Shown: piece by piece, positions 33,495 to 40,684 of the stretch
Numbering within the stretch: position 1 is the stretch's first letter
Layout: every line of letters starts with the position of its first letter
Source: Bradyrhizobium sp. OK095
GTDB lineage: Bacteria > Pseudomonadota > Alphaproteobacteria > Rhizobiales > Xanthobacteraceae
Assembly (NCBI RefSeq): GCF_900109945.1
Contig: NZ_FOBX01000010.1
Span: 62,001-126,000 of the forward strand
Length of the DNA: 64,000 bases
Direction of reading: 5' to 3'
Notes under the pieces: generated by a model
The model's input: only the letters and a program-made list of their open reading frames with translations
Databases searched by the model: none
Told to the model about the DNA's origin: nothing
Program-made: the position numbers and the translations under genes

Positions 33495-35780
33495 CTATCC
33501 ATTAACACGTTCGACTTTGGCGACGACCGCCTTGGCGCGCAGCTGGGCCAGAATCGCGCTCAAATGCTTGAGATCGTAGACTTCGAGGTCGATCGTCGTC
33601 TCCGTGAAATCAGGCGAGCGGCGCTGCATGCTGATATTGTCGATATTGCCGTCGTGCTCGGCGATCACGGTCGCGATCTGCGCCAATGCGCCGGGCTCGT
33701 TGACGTTCTCGACCCTGATGCGGGCCGGGAAACGCTGCGGCACCGTATCCTCGATGTCCCAGCGCACGTCCAACCAGCGCTCCGGCTCCTCCTCGAAATC
33801 CTTCAGCGCCGGCGCCTGGATCGGATAGATCGTGATGCCCTCGCCCGGCGTGACGATGCCGATGATGCGGTCGCCCGGCACGGCACCGCCGTTCGGCGCG
33901 AACTTGATCGGCAGGTCGGAATTGATGCCGCGGATCGGGATCGCGACCGGGCTGCGCGGCGGCTCCGACGGCTTCTCCTTGAGCTTGGCGGCAAGCCCTT
34001 TCTTGATGCCATAGCGCGCGATGCGCTCTTCCTTGTAGTCGGGATACATCGCACGCGCGACGTGGGAGGCCTTGATCTCGCCGCGCCCCACGGCCGCCAT
34101 GACGTCCTCGATCGAGGTACGCGCGAGCCGCGGCAGCGCGCCCTTGAGCTTGTCGTCGGCGTATTCGATCTTGGCGCGCTCGAACAGGCGCTCGACGATG
34201 CGCCGGCCGAGGCCGACATACTGATCGCGCACGGCGGTGCGCGTGGCGCGGCGGATCGCGGCGCGCGCCTTGCCGGTGACCGCGAGCGTTTCCCAGGCCG
34301 ACGGCGGCGCCGATTGCGCTTCCGACGTCAGCACCTCGACCTCGTCGCCGTTCTGGAGCTCCGAGGACAGCGGCGCGAATTGGCCGTTGATCTTGCAGCC
34401 GACCGCGCTGTTGCCGACGTCGGTGTGCACGGCATAGGCGAAGTCGATCACGTTGGCATGGCGCGGCAGCGCGATCAGCTTGCCCTTCGGAGTGAAGCAG
34501 AACACCTGGTCGTGGAACAGCTCGAGCTTGGTGTGCTCGAGGAATTCTTCCGGGTTGGCGCTCTCCGAGAGGATGCCGATGGTGTGGCGCAGCCAGGCGA
34601 ACGCGGTGGACTCGCGCTTGAGGAGTTCGGTCGGCGAGCCCACGCCTTCCTTGTAGAAGACGTGCGCGGCGATGCCACGCTCGGCGATCTGGTCCATGGC
34701 CTCGGTGCGGATCTGAAGCTCGACGCGCTGGTTGCCGGGGCCGATGACCGTCGTGTGAATCGAACGATAATCGTTCTGCTTCGGCGTCGAGATGTAGTCC
34801 TTGAAGCGCCCCGGCACGACCGGCCAGGTGGTGTGGACGATGCCGAGCGCGCGATAGCAGGATTCGATGTCGTTCACGACGACGCGAAAACCGAAGATGT
34901 CGGACAACTGCTCGAAGCCGACGGACTTGCGCTCCATCTTGGTCCAGATCGAGAACGGCTTCTTGCTGCGGCCGTAGACCCGCGCGCCAAGACCCCTGTG
35001 GCGCAGATTGTTGGAAAGCTGTGCCTCGATCTCGCCGATCAAATTGCGGTTGCGCTCGGCGAGCGCGTCGAGCCGCTGCATCACCACCGAATAGGCGTCG
35101 GGATCGAGGGTGCGGAAGGACAGATCCTCCAGCTCCTCGCGCATTTCCTGCATGCCCATGCGGCCCGCCAGCGGCGCGTAGATGTCGAGCGTCTCCTCGG
35201 CGATTCGCCGGCGCGATTCCGGCGGCACGAAATCCAGCGTCCGCATGTTGTGCAGGCGGTCGGCGAGCTTGACCAGGAGCACGCGGACATCGTCGGCAAT
35301 GGCCAGCAACAATTTGCGCAGGTTCTCGGCCTGCTTGGCCTCGCGCGACACCAGCTCCAGCCGCTTCAGCTTGGTCAGGCCCTCGACCAGCGCGCCGATC
35401 TCGGGCCCGAAGATCTGATCGATCTCCGCCCGCGTCGCTTCGGTGTCCTCGATCGTATCGTGCAGCAGCGCAGCCACGATGGTGGCGTCGTCGAGCTTGA
35501 GGTCGGTGAGAATCGCCGCGACTTCGAGCGGGTGCGAGAAGTACGGATCGCCCGAGGCCCGCGTCTGCGAGCCGTGCGCCTTCATGGCGTAGACATAGGC
35601 GCGGTTCAGCAGATCTTCGTCGGTGTTGGGATTGTAGGACCTGACGCGCTCGACGAGGTCATATTGGCGCATCATCCGCGCGCGCGGCTTCGCCGGGCGT
35701 GCCACCGGCGCAGTCGGGGCCACGGCAACCGATTCGGTTGCGGCCTGCATCTGCGTTGGTTTGCGGCGTCGATACACCAT
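33495..35780 (-). CDS. rsh: Bifunctional (p)ppGpp synthase/hydrolase
   Basis: 761-residue RelA/SpoT homologue, the single long Rsh expected in alphaproteobacteria and the key stringent-response enzyme. The hydrolase HD domain (about 60-170) is intact, with YFSHPLEVAAILTDL and VAALLHDTIEDT. The synthetase domain (about 250-370) has FRVVVNDIESCYRALGIVH and PKQNDYRSIHTTVIGP. A TGS domain follows (about 410-470, with FAYAVHTDVGN) and an ACT domain ends the protein. The first 35 residues are basic and extend beyond MMRQYDLVERV, which is the more commonly conserved start. Neighbouring rpoZ fits the usual spoT-rpoZ linkage. Confidence 0.96.
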   Translation of the reverse strand: MVYRRRKPTQMQAATESVAVAPTAPVARPAKPRARMMRQYDLVERVRSYNPNTDEDLLNRAYVYAMKAHGSQTRASGDPYFSHPLEVAAILTDLKLDDATIVAALLHDTIEDTEATRAEIDQIFGPEIGALVEGLTKLKRLELVSREAKQAENLRKLLLAIADDVRVLLVKLADRLHNMRTLDFVPPESRRRIAEETLDIYAPLAGRMGMQEMREELEDLSFRTLDPDAYSVVMQRLDALAERNRNLIGEIEAQLSNNLRHRGLGARVYGRSKKPFSIWTKMERKSVGFEQLSDIFGFRVVVNDIESCYRALGIVHTTWPVVPGRFKDYISTPKQNDYRSIHTTVIGPGNQRVELQIRTEAMDQIAERGIAAHVFYKEGVGSPTELLKRESTAFAWLRHTIGILSESANPEEFLEHTKLELFHDQVFCFTPKGKLIALPRHANVIDFAYAVHTDVGNSAVGCKINGQFAPLSSELQNGDEVEVLTSEAQSAPPSAWETLAVTGKARAAIRRATRTAVRDQYVGLGRRIVERLFERAKIEYADDKLKGALPRLARTSIEDVMAAVGRGEIKASHVARAMYPDYKEERIARYGIKKGLAAKLKEKPSEPPRSPVAIPIRGINSDLPIKFAPNGGAVPGDRIIGIVTPGEGITIYPIQAPALKDFEEEPERWLDVRWDIEDTVPQRFPARIRVENVNEPGALAQIATVIAEHDGNIDNISMQRRSPDFTETTIDLEVYDLKHLSAILAQLRAKAVVAKVERVNG

Positions 35781-35922
35781 GCCGTCCTGCCTTCAAACGG
35801 ACCACCAGGCGGCCCGTTGTATACATCTTAGCTCCGATCGCGCGCGCGTCCGATCAATTCGATGACAGGTGCACAGCGCGAAGCGACAACGCTATGGTAA
35901 CCACGAAAACGCCAACAAAAGC

Positions 35923-35950
35923 AAAGGCCCGAACAACGGTTCGGGCCTTT
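35923..35950 (-). terminator. Intrinsic terminator of rpoZ
   Basis: AAAGGCCCGAAC (35923-35934) and its perfect complement GTTCGGGCCTTT (35939-35950) form a 12-bp stem with a 4-base loop. In the rpoZ direction the stem is followed by GCTTTTGTTGGCG, and its own 3' side ends in TTT. It lies 39 bases after the rpoZ stop, so rsh has its own start or depends on read-through. Confidence 0.85.
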
Positions 35951-35988
35951 GATAAGATCACAAGAAGTCGACGGCTGCGACGGACGAT

Positions 35989-36381
35989 TTACTCGTCCTC
36001 CTCGGGCTGCTCTTCCGGCGGCGCGAGGCCCTCGAGGCCCTTCAGGAGCTCCTCTTCGGTCATGCGCTCAACAGCAACTTCGGTATCGTCCGCATCGACG
36101 CTTGCGCCGGCGGAACCAATCAGCGGCACCGTATCGGGCTCGGGCTCGTCGACCTCGACGAACTTCTGGAGCGAGTGCACCAGCTCCTCGCGGAGGTCTT
36201 CCGGCGAGATGGTCGTGTCGGCAATTTCGCGCAAAGATACAACAGGGTTCTTGTCGTTATCGCGGTCAACCGTTAGTTGTGAACCAGACGAAATCATGCG
36301 GGCACGGTGGGCAGCCAGCAGGACCAGGTCAAACCGGTTGTCGACCTTGTCGATACAATCTTCTACGGTGACGCGAGCCAT
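35989..36381 (-). CDS. rpoZ: RNA polymerase omega subunit
   Basis: 130-residue omega subunit. The conserved N-terminal part MARVTVEDCIDKVDNRFDLV and AHRARMISSGSQLTVD binds the beta-prime subunit; the C-terminal 50 residues are acidic (ends PPEEQPEEDE) and typical of Bradyrhizobium. It assists core assembly and (p)ppGpp response, in line with rsh as neighbour. Terminator at 35923-35950. Confidence 0.95.
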   Translation of the reverse strand: MARVTVEDCIDKVDNRFDLVLLAAHRARMISSGSQLTVDRDNDKNPVVSLREIADTTISPEDLREELVHSLQKFVEVDEPEPDTVPLIGSAGASVDADDTEVAVERMTEEELLKGLEGLAPPEEQPEEDE

Positions 36382-36708
36382 GGACTGTCGCTCCGTTGTG
36401 GGTGGGACGAAATATGTGGATGATTGGGGCTAGTTATAGGGACCGGGCCGGTTTCGCAAGGCCAATTTGTGATTTGGCCTCGCCAAACGGCTCTGCTACC
36501 CCCACATTGGGGCTGGGACGGGTGGTTTCCCGGGCTGCCATCGTGGGTGGCGCCGGGTGTATGAAAGTCCGCCATAACTATACCTTGATTGCCCCGACTT
36601 CTCCGGATTTGCGGTTTCGACGGGTTTAGGCGATTTTGGAATTGCGCGGCTTGCTGTCGCCGCGCCAACAATAAACGATCAATCACGAACACTACGCGAG
36701 CAAACTGA
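36382..36708. other. Divergent intergenic region rpoZ / NYN gene
   Basis: 327 bp without a convincing gene. It should hold the promoter of rpoZ and that of the NYN-UDG pair. Several G/C-rich short inverted segments occur (for example around 36480-36560), but no RNA gene was recognised; a stretch with GGTTTCGACGGG was examined as a possible tmRNA and rejected. Confidence 0.5.
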
Positions 36709-37353
36709 ATGTCACCTTCCTCTTCCGACAAGATCGCGCTCTTCATCGATGGAGCCAATCTCTACGCGACGGCAAAAACTCTGGGCTTCGACATCGATTA
36801 CAAGCGATTGCTGAAGGAGTTTCAGAGCCGCGGGACGCTGCTGCGGGCGTTCTATTACACCGCCATCATCGAGGATCAGGAATACTCCTCGATCCGCCCG
36901 CTGATCGACTGGCTCGACTACAACGGCTACACCGTGGTCACCAAGGCGACCAAGGAGTTCATCGACGCCTCCGGCCGCCGCAAGGTCAAGGGCAACATGG
37001 ACATCGAGCTCGCCGTTGACGCCATGGAGCTCGCCGAGAATATCGACCAGATGGTGTTGTTCTCCGGGGACGGCGACTTCCGCTCCCTGGTCGAGGCCGT
37101 CCAGCGCCGCGGCGTGCGGGTCACCGTGATCTCAACCATCGCGAGCCAGCCGCCGATGATCGCAGACGAGCTGCGCCGCCAGGCCGACGTCTTCACGGAC
37201 CTCGTCGAGCTGCAATCCAAGCTCGGCCGCGATCCGTCTGAACGCCCTGCTCCGCGCGAGCGCGGCGATCGCGAGCCGCGCCATCATGCCCCGCAGTTCC
37301 TCCAGCGCGCGACGACGATGGCGCCGAGGGGCGATGACGACCTCGACGAGTGA
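36709..37353 (+). CDS. NYN-domain nuclease (LabA/DUF88 type)
   Basis: 214 residues. The NYN/PIN-like core covers about 1-160 with acidic residues in IALFIDGANLYATAKTLGF, KGNMDIELAVDAMELA and LFSGDGDFRSLVEAVQRRG, which line a metal site for RNA cleavage in the family. The last 45 residues are low-complexity and charged (Arg, Glu, Asp). Members of the LabA group in alphaproteobacteria are thought to act on RNA, but no substrate is known. Its end overlaps the UDG gene by 20 bases, so the two are translationally coupled. Confidence 0.85.
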   Translation: MSPSSSDKIALFIDGANLYATAKTLGFDIDYKRLLKEFQSRGTLLRAFYYTAIIEDQEYSSIRPLIDWLDYNGYTVVTKATKEFIDASGRRKVKGNMDIELAVDAMELAENIDQMVLFSGDGDFRSLVEAVQRRGVRVTVISTIASQPPMIADELRRQADVFTDLVELQSKLGRDPSERPAPRERGDREPRHHAPQFLQRATTMAPRGDDDLDE

Positions 37354-38008
37354 AGCGGCCCGGGTAAGCCGCCGGCCCCTTACCGTCGTCCCCGACCGTG
37401 ACTGTCCACTCTGCCCGCGCCTGGTCGCCTTTCGCGAGGCGAACCGCGCGCGGGAGCCGTTGTGGCACAACGCACCGGTCCCGCCCTTCGGCGACATCAA
37501 GGCGCGCCTGCTGATCGTTGGCCTCGCGCCCGGCATGCAGGGCGCCAACCGCACCGGCCGTCCCTTCACCGGCGACTATGCCGGCGACCTGCTCTACGCC
37601 ACGCTGCTCGAATACGGATTCGCTGAGGGTACCTACCAGGCGCGGCCCGATGACGGCCTGAAGCTGGTCGACTGCCGAATCGCCAATGCCGTGCATTGCG
37701 TTCCGCCGCAGAACAAGCCGCTGCCGGTCGAGATCAACACCTGCCGCCAGTTTCTCGTGGCGAATCTCGCAACGATGCCGAATCTGCGCGCGATCGTAGC
37801 GCTCGGGCGAATTGCGCACGACACGGTGCTCAAACCGCTGAACCTGAAGGCCTCGCAAGCGCCCTTCGGACACGGCGCGGTGCATCAGGCCGGCGCGTTC
37901 AAGCTCTACGACAGCTATCATTGCTCTCGCTACAACACGAACACGAGGGTGCTGACGACGGACATGTTTCGGTCGGTGTTCGCGAAGATTAAGGCCGAGC
38001 TCGATTAG
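37334..38008 (+). CDS. Type 5 (UdgB-like) uracil-DNA glycosylase
   Basis: 224 residues. The Fe-S cluster cysteines begin with C24 and C27 (RDCPLCPRLV), and further cysteines lie in LVDCRIANAVHC. Motif 1 is GLAPGMQGANRTGRPFTGDY and the C-terminal motif is HCSRYNTNTRVLT. This matches the type 5 UDG family (UdgB/TTUDGB), which removes uracil and other deaminated bases from double-stranded DNA; the type lacks the usual catalytic Asp or Asn in motif 1. The ATG at 37334 follows GAGGGG; a longer frame begins inside the NYN gene. It converges on the peroxiredoxin gene with a 4-base stop overlap. Confidence 0.88.
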   Translation: MTTSTSEAARVSRRPLTVVPDRDCPLCPRLVAFREANRAREPLWHNAPVPPFGDIKARLLIVGLAPGMQGANRTGRPFTGDYAGDLLYATLLEYGFAEGTYQARPDDGLKLVDCRIANAVHCVPPQNKPLPVEINTCRQFLVANLATMPNLRAIVALGRIAHDTVLKPLNLKASQAPFGHGAVHQAGAFKLYDSYHCSRYNTNTRVLTTDMFRSVFAKIKAELD

Positions 38009-38586
38009 CCCTTGGCAGGATTGGCCTTCAGCCAGTCCAGGACATCGCCAGCGTTCCGGTCGGGCGGAAACACCGGATAGAACACGTGCGTGATCTTCGC
38101 ATCGTCGATGATCAGCGCGAGCCGCTTGATCAGCGTCAGCCCCGCGACCTCCATGGTCGGCAGATTGAGCGCGCCCGTCAGCGCCAGATTCTCATCCGAC
38201 AGCACCGGAAACGGCAGATGCAGCCGCGAGGCCATCTCGGTCTGGTAGGCGTTGCTCTGGGTCGAGAGGCCGAACACCTGGGCGGCGCCGGCGGCCTTCA
38301 GCTCGGCGAACAGATCGCGAAACGAGCAAGTCTGCGGCGTGCAGCCCCGCGCACCCGGGATCATGTCCCAATCGTCGACCAGCGAGATCTTGCCGGGCTC
38401 ACCGGTGCGCGGATAGGCGAACACCACGGTGCGGCCGGCGAGTGCAGACAGCGTGACCGAATTGTCGTCGGTCGCGAGCAGGCTGATCGCAGGCAACGTC
38501 ATGCCGCGCAGATGCGCGGCGCCGCCGTCATCGGCAGGCGCGGGAATCTGGCTCCAGTCGACCTCAAGCAGGTTTTTCTGATTCAT
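38005..38586 (-). CDS. Peroxiredoxin of the AhpC/TSA fold
   Basis: 193 residues. The peroxidatic Cys is C82 in PGARGCTPQTCSFRDLF with a second Cys five positions later (C87), the arrangement of atypical 2-Cys PrxQ/BCP-like enzymes. Unlike most family members the active site has Gly-Ala-Arg-Gly before the Cys instead of the usual Pro-xxx-Thr, though a Thr follows C82. It reduces peroxides in the cytosol. It follows smpB in the same direction with a 4-base gap, so it may be co-transcribed, but this link is not functional as far as known. Confidence 0.85.
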   Translation of the reverse strand: MNQKNLLEVDWSQIPAPADDGGAAHLRGMTLPAISLLATDDNSVTLSALAGRTVVFAYPRTGEPGKISLVDDWDMIPGARGCTPQTCSFRDLFAELKAAGAAQVFGLSTQSNAYQTEMASRLHLPFPVLSDENLALTGALNLPTMEVAGLTLIKRLALIIDDAKITHVFYPVFPPDRNAGDVLDWLKANPAKG

Positions 38587-38590
38587 CTCG

Positions 38591-39064
38591 TTATCCCCTC
38601 GCCCGCATCAGCCGGCCTTTCTCCCGACTCCAATCGCGCTTCTTCTCGGTCTCGCGCTTGTCGTGCAGCTTTTTGCCCTTTGCAACTGCGAGCTGCAGTT
38701 TGGCGCGTCCGCGCTCGTTAAAGTAGAGCTTGAGCGGGATCAGCGTCATGCCCTCGCGGTCGACCGCACCCATCAGCTTGTTGATCTGCTTGCGGTGCAG
38801 GAGCAGCTTTCGCGGCCGTTTCGGCTCGTGGTTGAAGCGGTTGCCCTGGAGGTATTCGGGAATGGTGGCGTTGATCAGCCAGATCTCGCCGTCCTTGGAA
38901 TCGGCGTAGGATTCCGCGATCGTGCTCTTGCCGCTGCGGATCGACTTCACCTCGGTGCCGGTCAGCGCAATGCCCGCCTCGACCGTATCCTCGATCGCAT
39001 AGTTGAAGCGGGCCTTGCGGTTTTCCGCCATGACCTTGATAGGACGTTCGTTCTTATCGGCCAT
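38591..39064 (-). CDS. smpB: SsrA-binding protein SmpB
   Basis: 157-residue SmpB, the partner of tmRNA in ribosome rescue. The conserved core includes FNYAIEDTVEAGIALTGTEV and KSIRSGKSTIAESYA, and the basic C-terminal tail ends in KRDWSREKGRLMRARG, which enters the mRNA channel. The ATG at 39064 is chosen because the product then begins MADKNERPIKV as in related species; an ATG three codons upstream is possible. The tmRNA gene itself was not found in this window. Confidence 0.95.
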   Translation of the reverse strand: MADKNERPIKVMAENRKARFNYAIEDTVEAGIALTGTEVKSIRSGKSTIAESYADSKDGEIWLINATIPEYLQGNRFNHEPKRPRKLLLHRKQINKLMGAVDREGMTLIPLKLYFNERGRAKLQLAVAKGKKLHDKRETEKKRDWSREKGRLMRARG

Positions 39065-39123
39065 AGCAAACAAATCCGGTCGAGATGGGTCGCGACCCTA
39101 ACAGTTTGGATGAAGCGCGCGCG

Positions 39124-39540
39124 TCAAGACTTCTTGAGGAGATCGCGGATCTCGGTCAGCAGCGCGACCTCAGCCGACGGCTTCGGCGGCTCCGCGGGCT
39201 TGGCCTCATCCTTGCGCTTGAACTGGTTCATGGTGCGGATGACCATGAACAGCACGAAAGCGACGATGACAAAGTTCACGACCAACGTGAAGAAACTGCC
39301 GTAAGCCAGCACCGCACCCTGCTTCTTGGCATCGGCGAGATTGGTCTGCGTGACGTTTTTGGAGAGTCCGACGAAATAGTTGGAGAAATCCAGGCCGCCG
39401 GTGGCCGCGCCGATGATCGGCATGATGATGTCGCTAACCATCGACGTCACGATGGCACCGAAGGCTGCGCCGATGATGACCGCAACGGCAAGATCGACGA
39501 CGTTGCCCTTCATCGCGAAATCGCGGAATTCCTTGAGCAT
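39124..39540 (-). CDS. mscL: Large-conductance mechanosensitive channel
   Basis: 138-residue MscL, a pentameric channel that opens under membrane tension during osmotic downshock. It begins MLKEFRDFAMKGNVVDLAVA with the N-terminal amphipathic helix and the pore-lining helix 1 (AVAVIIGAAFGAIVTSMVSD), followed by helix 2 (VNFVIVAFVLFMVIRTMN) and a basic C-terminal helix that ends EIRDLLKKS. The gene order smpB-mscL-dapA on one strand is compatible with an operon but gaps are 50-60 bp. Confidence 0.95.
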   Translation of the reverse strand: MLKEFRDFAMKGNVVDLAVAVIIGAAFGAIVTSMVSDIIMPIIGAATGGLDFSNYFVGLSKNVTQTNLADAKKQGAVLAYGSFFTLVVNFVIVAFVLFMVIRTMNQFKRKDEAKPAEPPKPSAEVALLTEIRDLLKKS

Positions 39541-39586
39541 GCTGGTCCCCCTGCGTTGCCTGTGGCGATGAAGTTACGAACGCGGC

Positions 39587-40477
39587 CTAGTTGATCAGGC
39601 CGGCGTGCACCATGGCGCTGCGGACCGCAACGCGCGTCGGCTCCGTAACCGGCACCATCGGCAGCCGCAGCGTCTCGTCCAACTTGCCGAGCAGCGACAG
39701 CGCGTACTTGATCGGCGCCGGATTGCTCTCGATGAAGAGGTTGTTGTGCAACGGCATCAGCTTGTCGTGCAGTTTCAGCGCGGTGGCATGGTCGCCCTTC
39801 GCCCACGCGGCCTGGAACTCCGAGCACAGCCGCGGCGCGACGTTCGAGGTCACCGAGATGCAGCCGTGGCCGCCATGCGCCATGTAGCCGAGGATGGTCG
39901 CGTCTTCGCCCGAGAGCTGGTTGAAATCCTCGCCCATCGCCGCGCGCTGCTGCGACACACGGACCATGCTGGCGGTGGCGTCCTTGACGCCGGCAATGTT
40001 CTTCAGCTCCCACAGCCGCTTCATGGTATCGACCGACATGTCGATCACCGAGCGCGGCGGGATGTTGTAGATGATGATCGGAATGCCGATCGCATCGTTG
40101 ATCGCCTTGAAGTGCTGGTACATGCCTTCCTGAGTCGGCTTGTTGTAATAAGGCGTCACGACCAGCACCGCATTCGCGCCCGCCTTCTCGGCATGCTGGG
40201 CGAGCTCGACCGCTTCCTTGGTCGAGTTGGAGCCGGCGCCGGCGATCACGGGCACCCGCCCCTTGACCTCCTCGATGCACCATTCGACGACCTTCTTGTG
40301 CTCGTCATGGCTGAGCGTCGGGCTCTCGCCGGTGGTGCCGACCGGGACCAGGCCGTTGGTGCCCTCTGAAATCTGCCAGTTGACCAGCGAGCGGAACGCC
40401 GCCTCGTCCAGCGAGCCGTTCTTGAACGGCGTGACCAAGGCGGTGAACGAACCCCGGAATTTCGTCTTGGCTGCCAT
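39587..40477 (-). CDS. dapA: 4-Hydroxy-tetrahydrodipicolinate synthase
   Basis: 296-residue DapA, the first committed enzyme of the lysine/meso-diaminopimelate pathway, condensing aspartate semialdehyde and pyruvate. The Schiff-base lysine is in IAGVKDATASM (about 160-170), and GTTGESPTLSHDEH and YYNKPTQEGMYQHF are typical motifs. The ATG at 40477 (MAAKTKFRGSF) is used; the open frame continues 14 codons upstream. smpB-dapA proximity is common in Rhizobiales. The divergent transglycosylase gene begins 207 bp away. Confidence 0.95.
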   Translation of the reverse strand: MAAKTKFRGSFTALVTPFKNGSLDEAAFRSLVNWQISEGTNGLVPVGTTGESPTLSHDEHKKVVEWCIEEVKGRVPVIAGAGSNSTKEAVELAQHAEKAGANAVLVVTPYYNKPTQEGMYQHFKAINDAIGIPIIIYNIPPRSVIDMSVDTMKRLWELKNIAGVKDATASMVRVSQQRAAMGEDFNQLSGEDATILGYMAHGGHGCISVTSNVAPRLCSEFQAAWAKGDHATALKLHDKLMPLHNNLFIESNPAPIKYALSLLGKLDETLRLPMVPVTEPTRVAVRSAMVHAGLIN

Positions 40478-40684
40478 GGACTTCCTCCGTACGCGGGCGA
40501 GCTTTTTGGGCAAGCCCAATACATATCGGGTCTATCCCGCAGGTAAAAGGGCCGCATCCGTGTGACGCACCGTTTAGGCCGCGATTTTGCCGCGGTGGTG
40601 GTGCAAAGCGGGCGAAGGTAAGCGGCTCTTGGTATTTTGTCCGCATATTCAATCAAATACAGCCAGATCTTGTACAACTAGGTC

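Noticed and set aside
33315..35831. 838-codon open frame antisense to rsh
   Set aside because: Composition typical of antisense frames; the opposite strand encodes a complete Rsh.
36603..36708. Possible tmRNA 5' end (GGTTTCGACGGG at about 36624)
   Set aside because: The 12-base match is to the start of tmRNA, but no tag reading frame of the ANDN type follows and no upstream CCA-ending acceptor piece, required for the permuted alphaproteobacterial form, was found.
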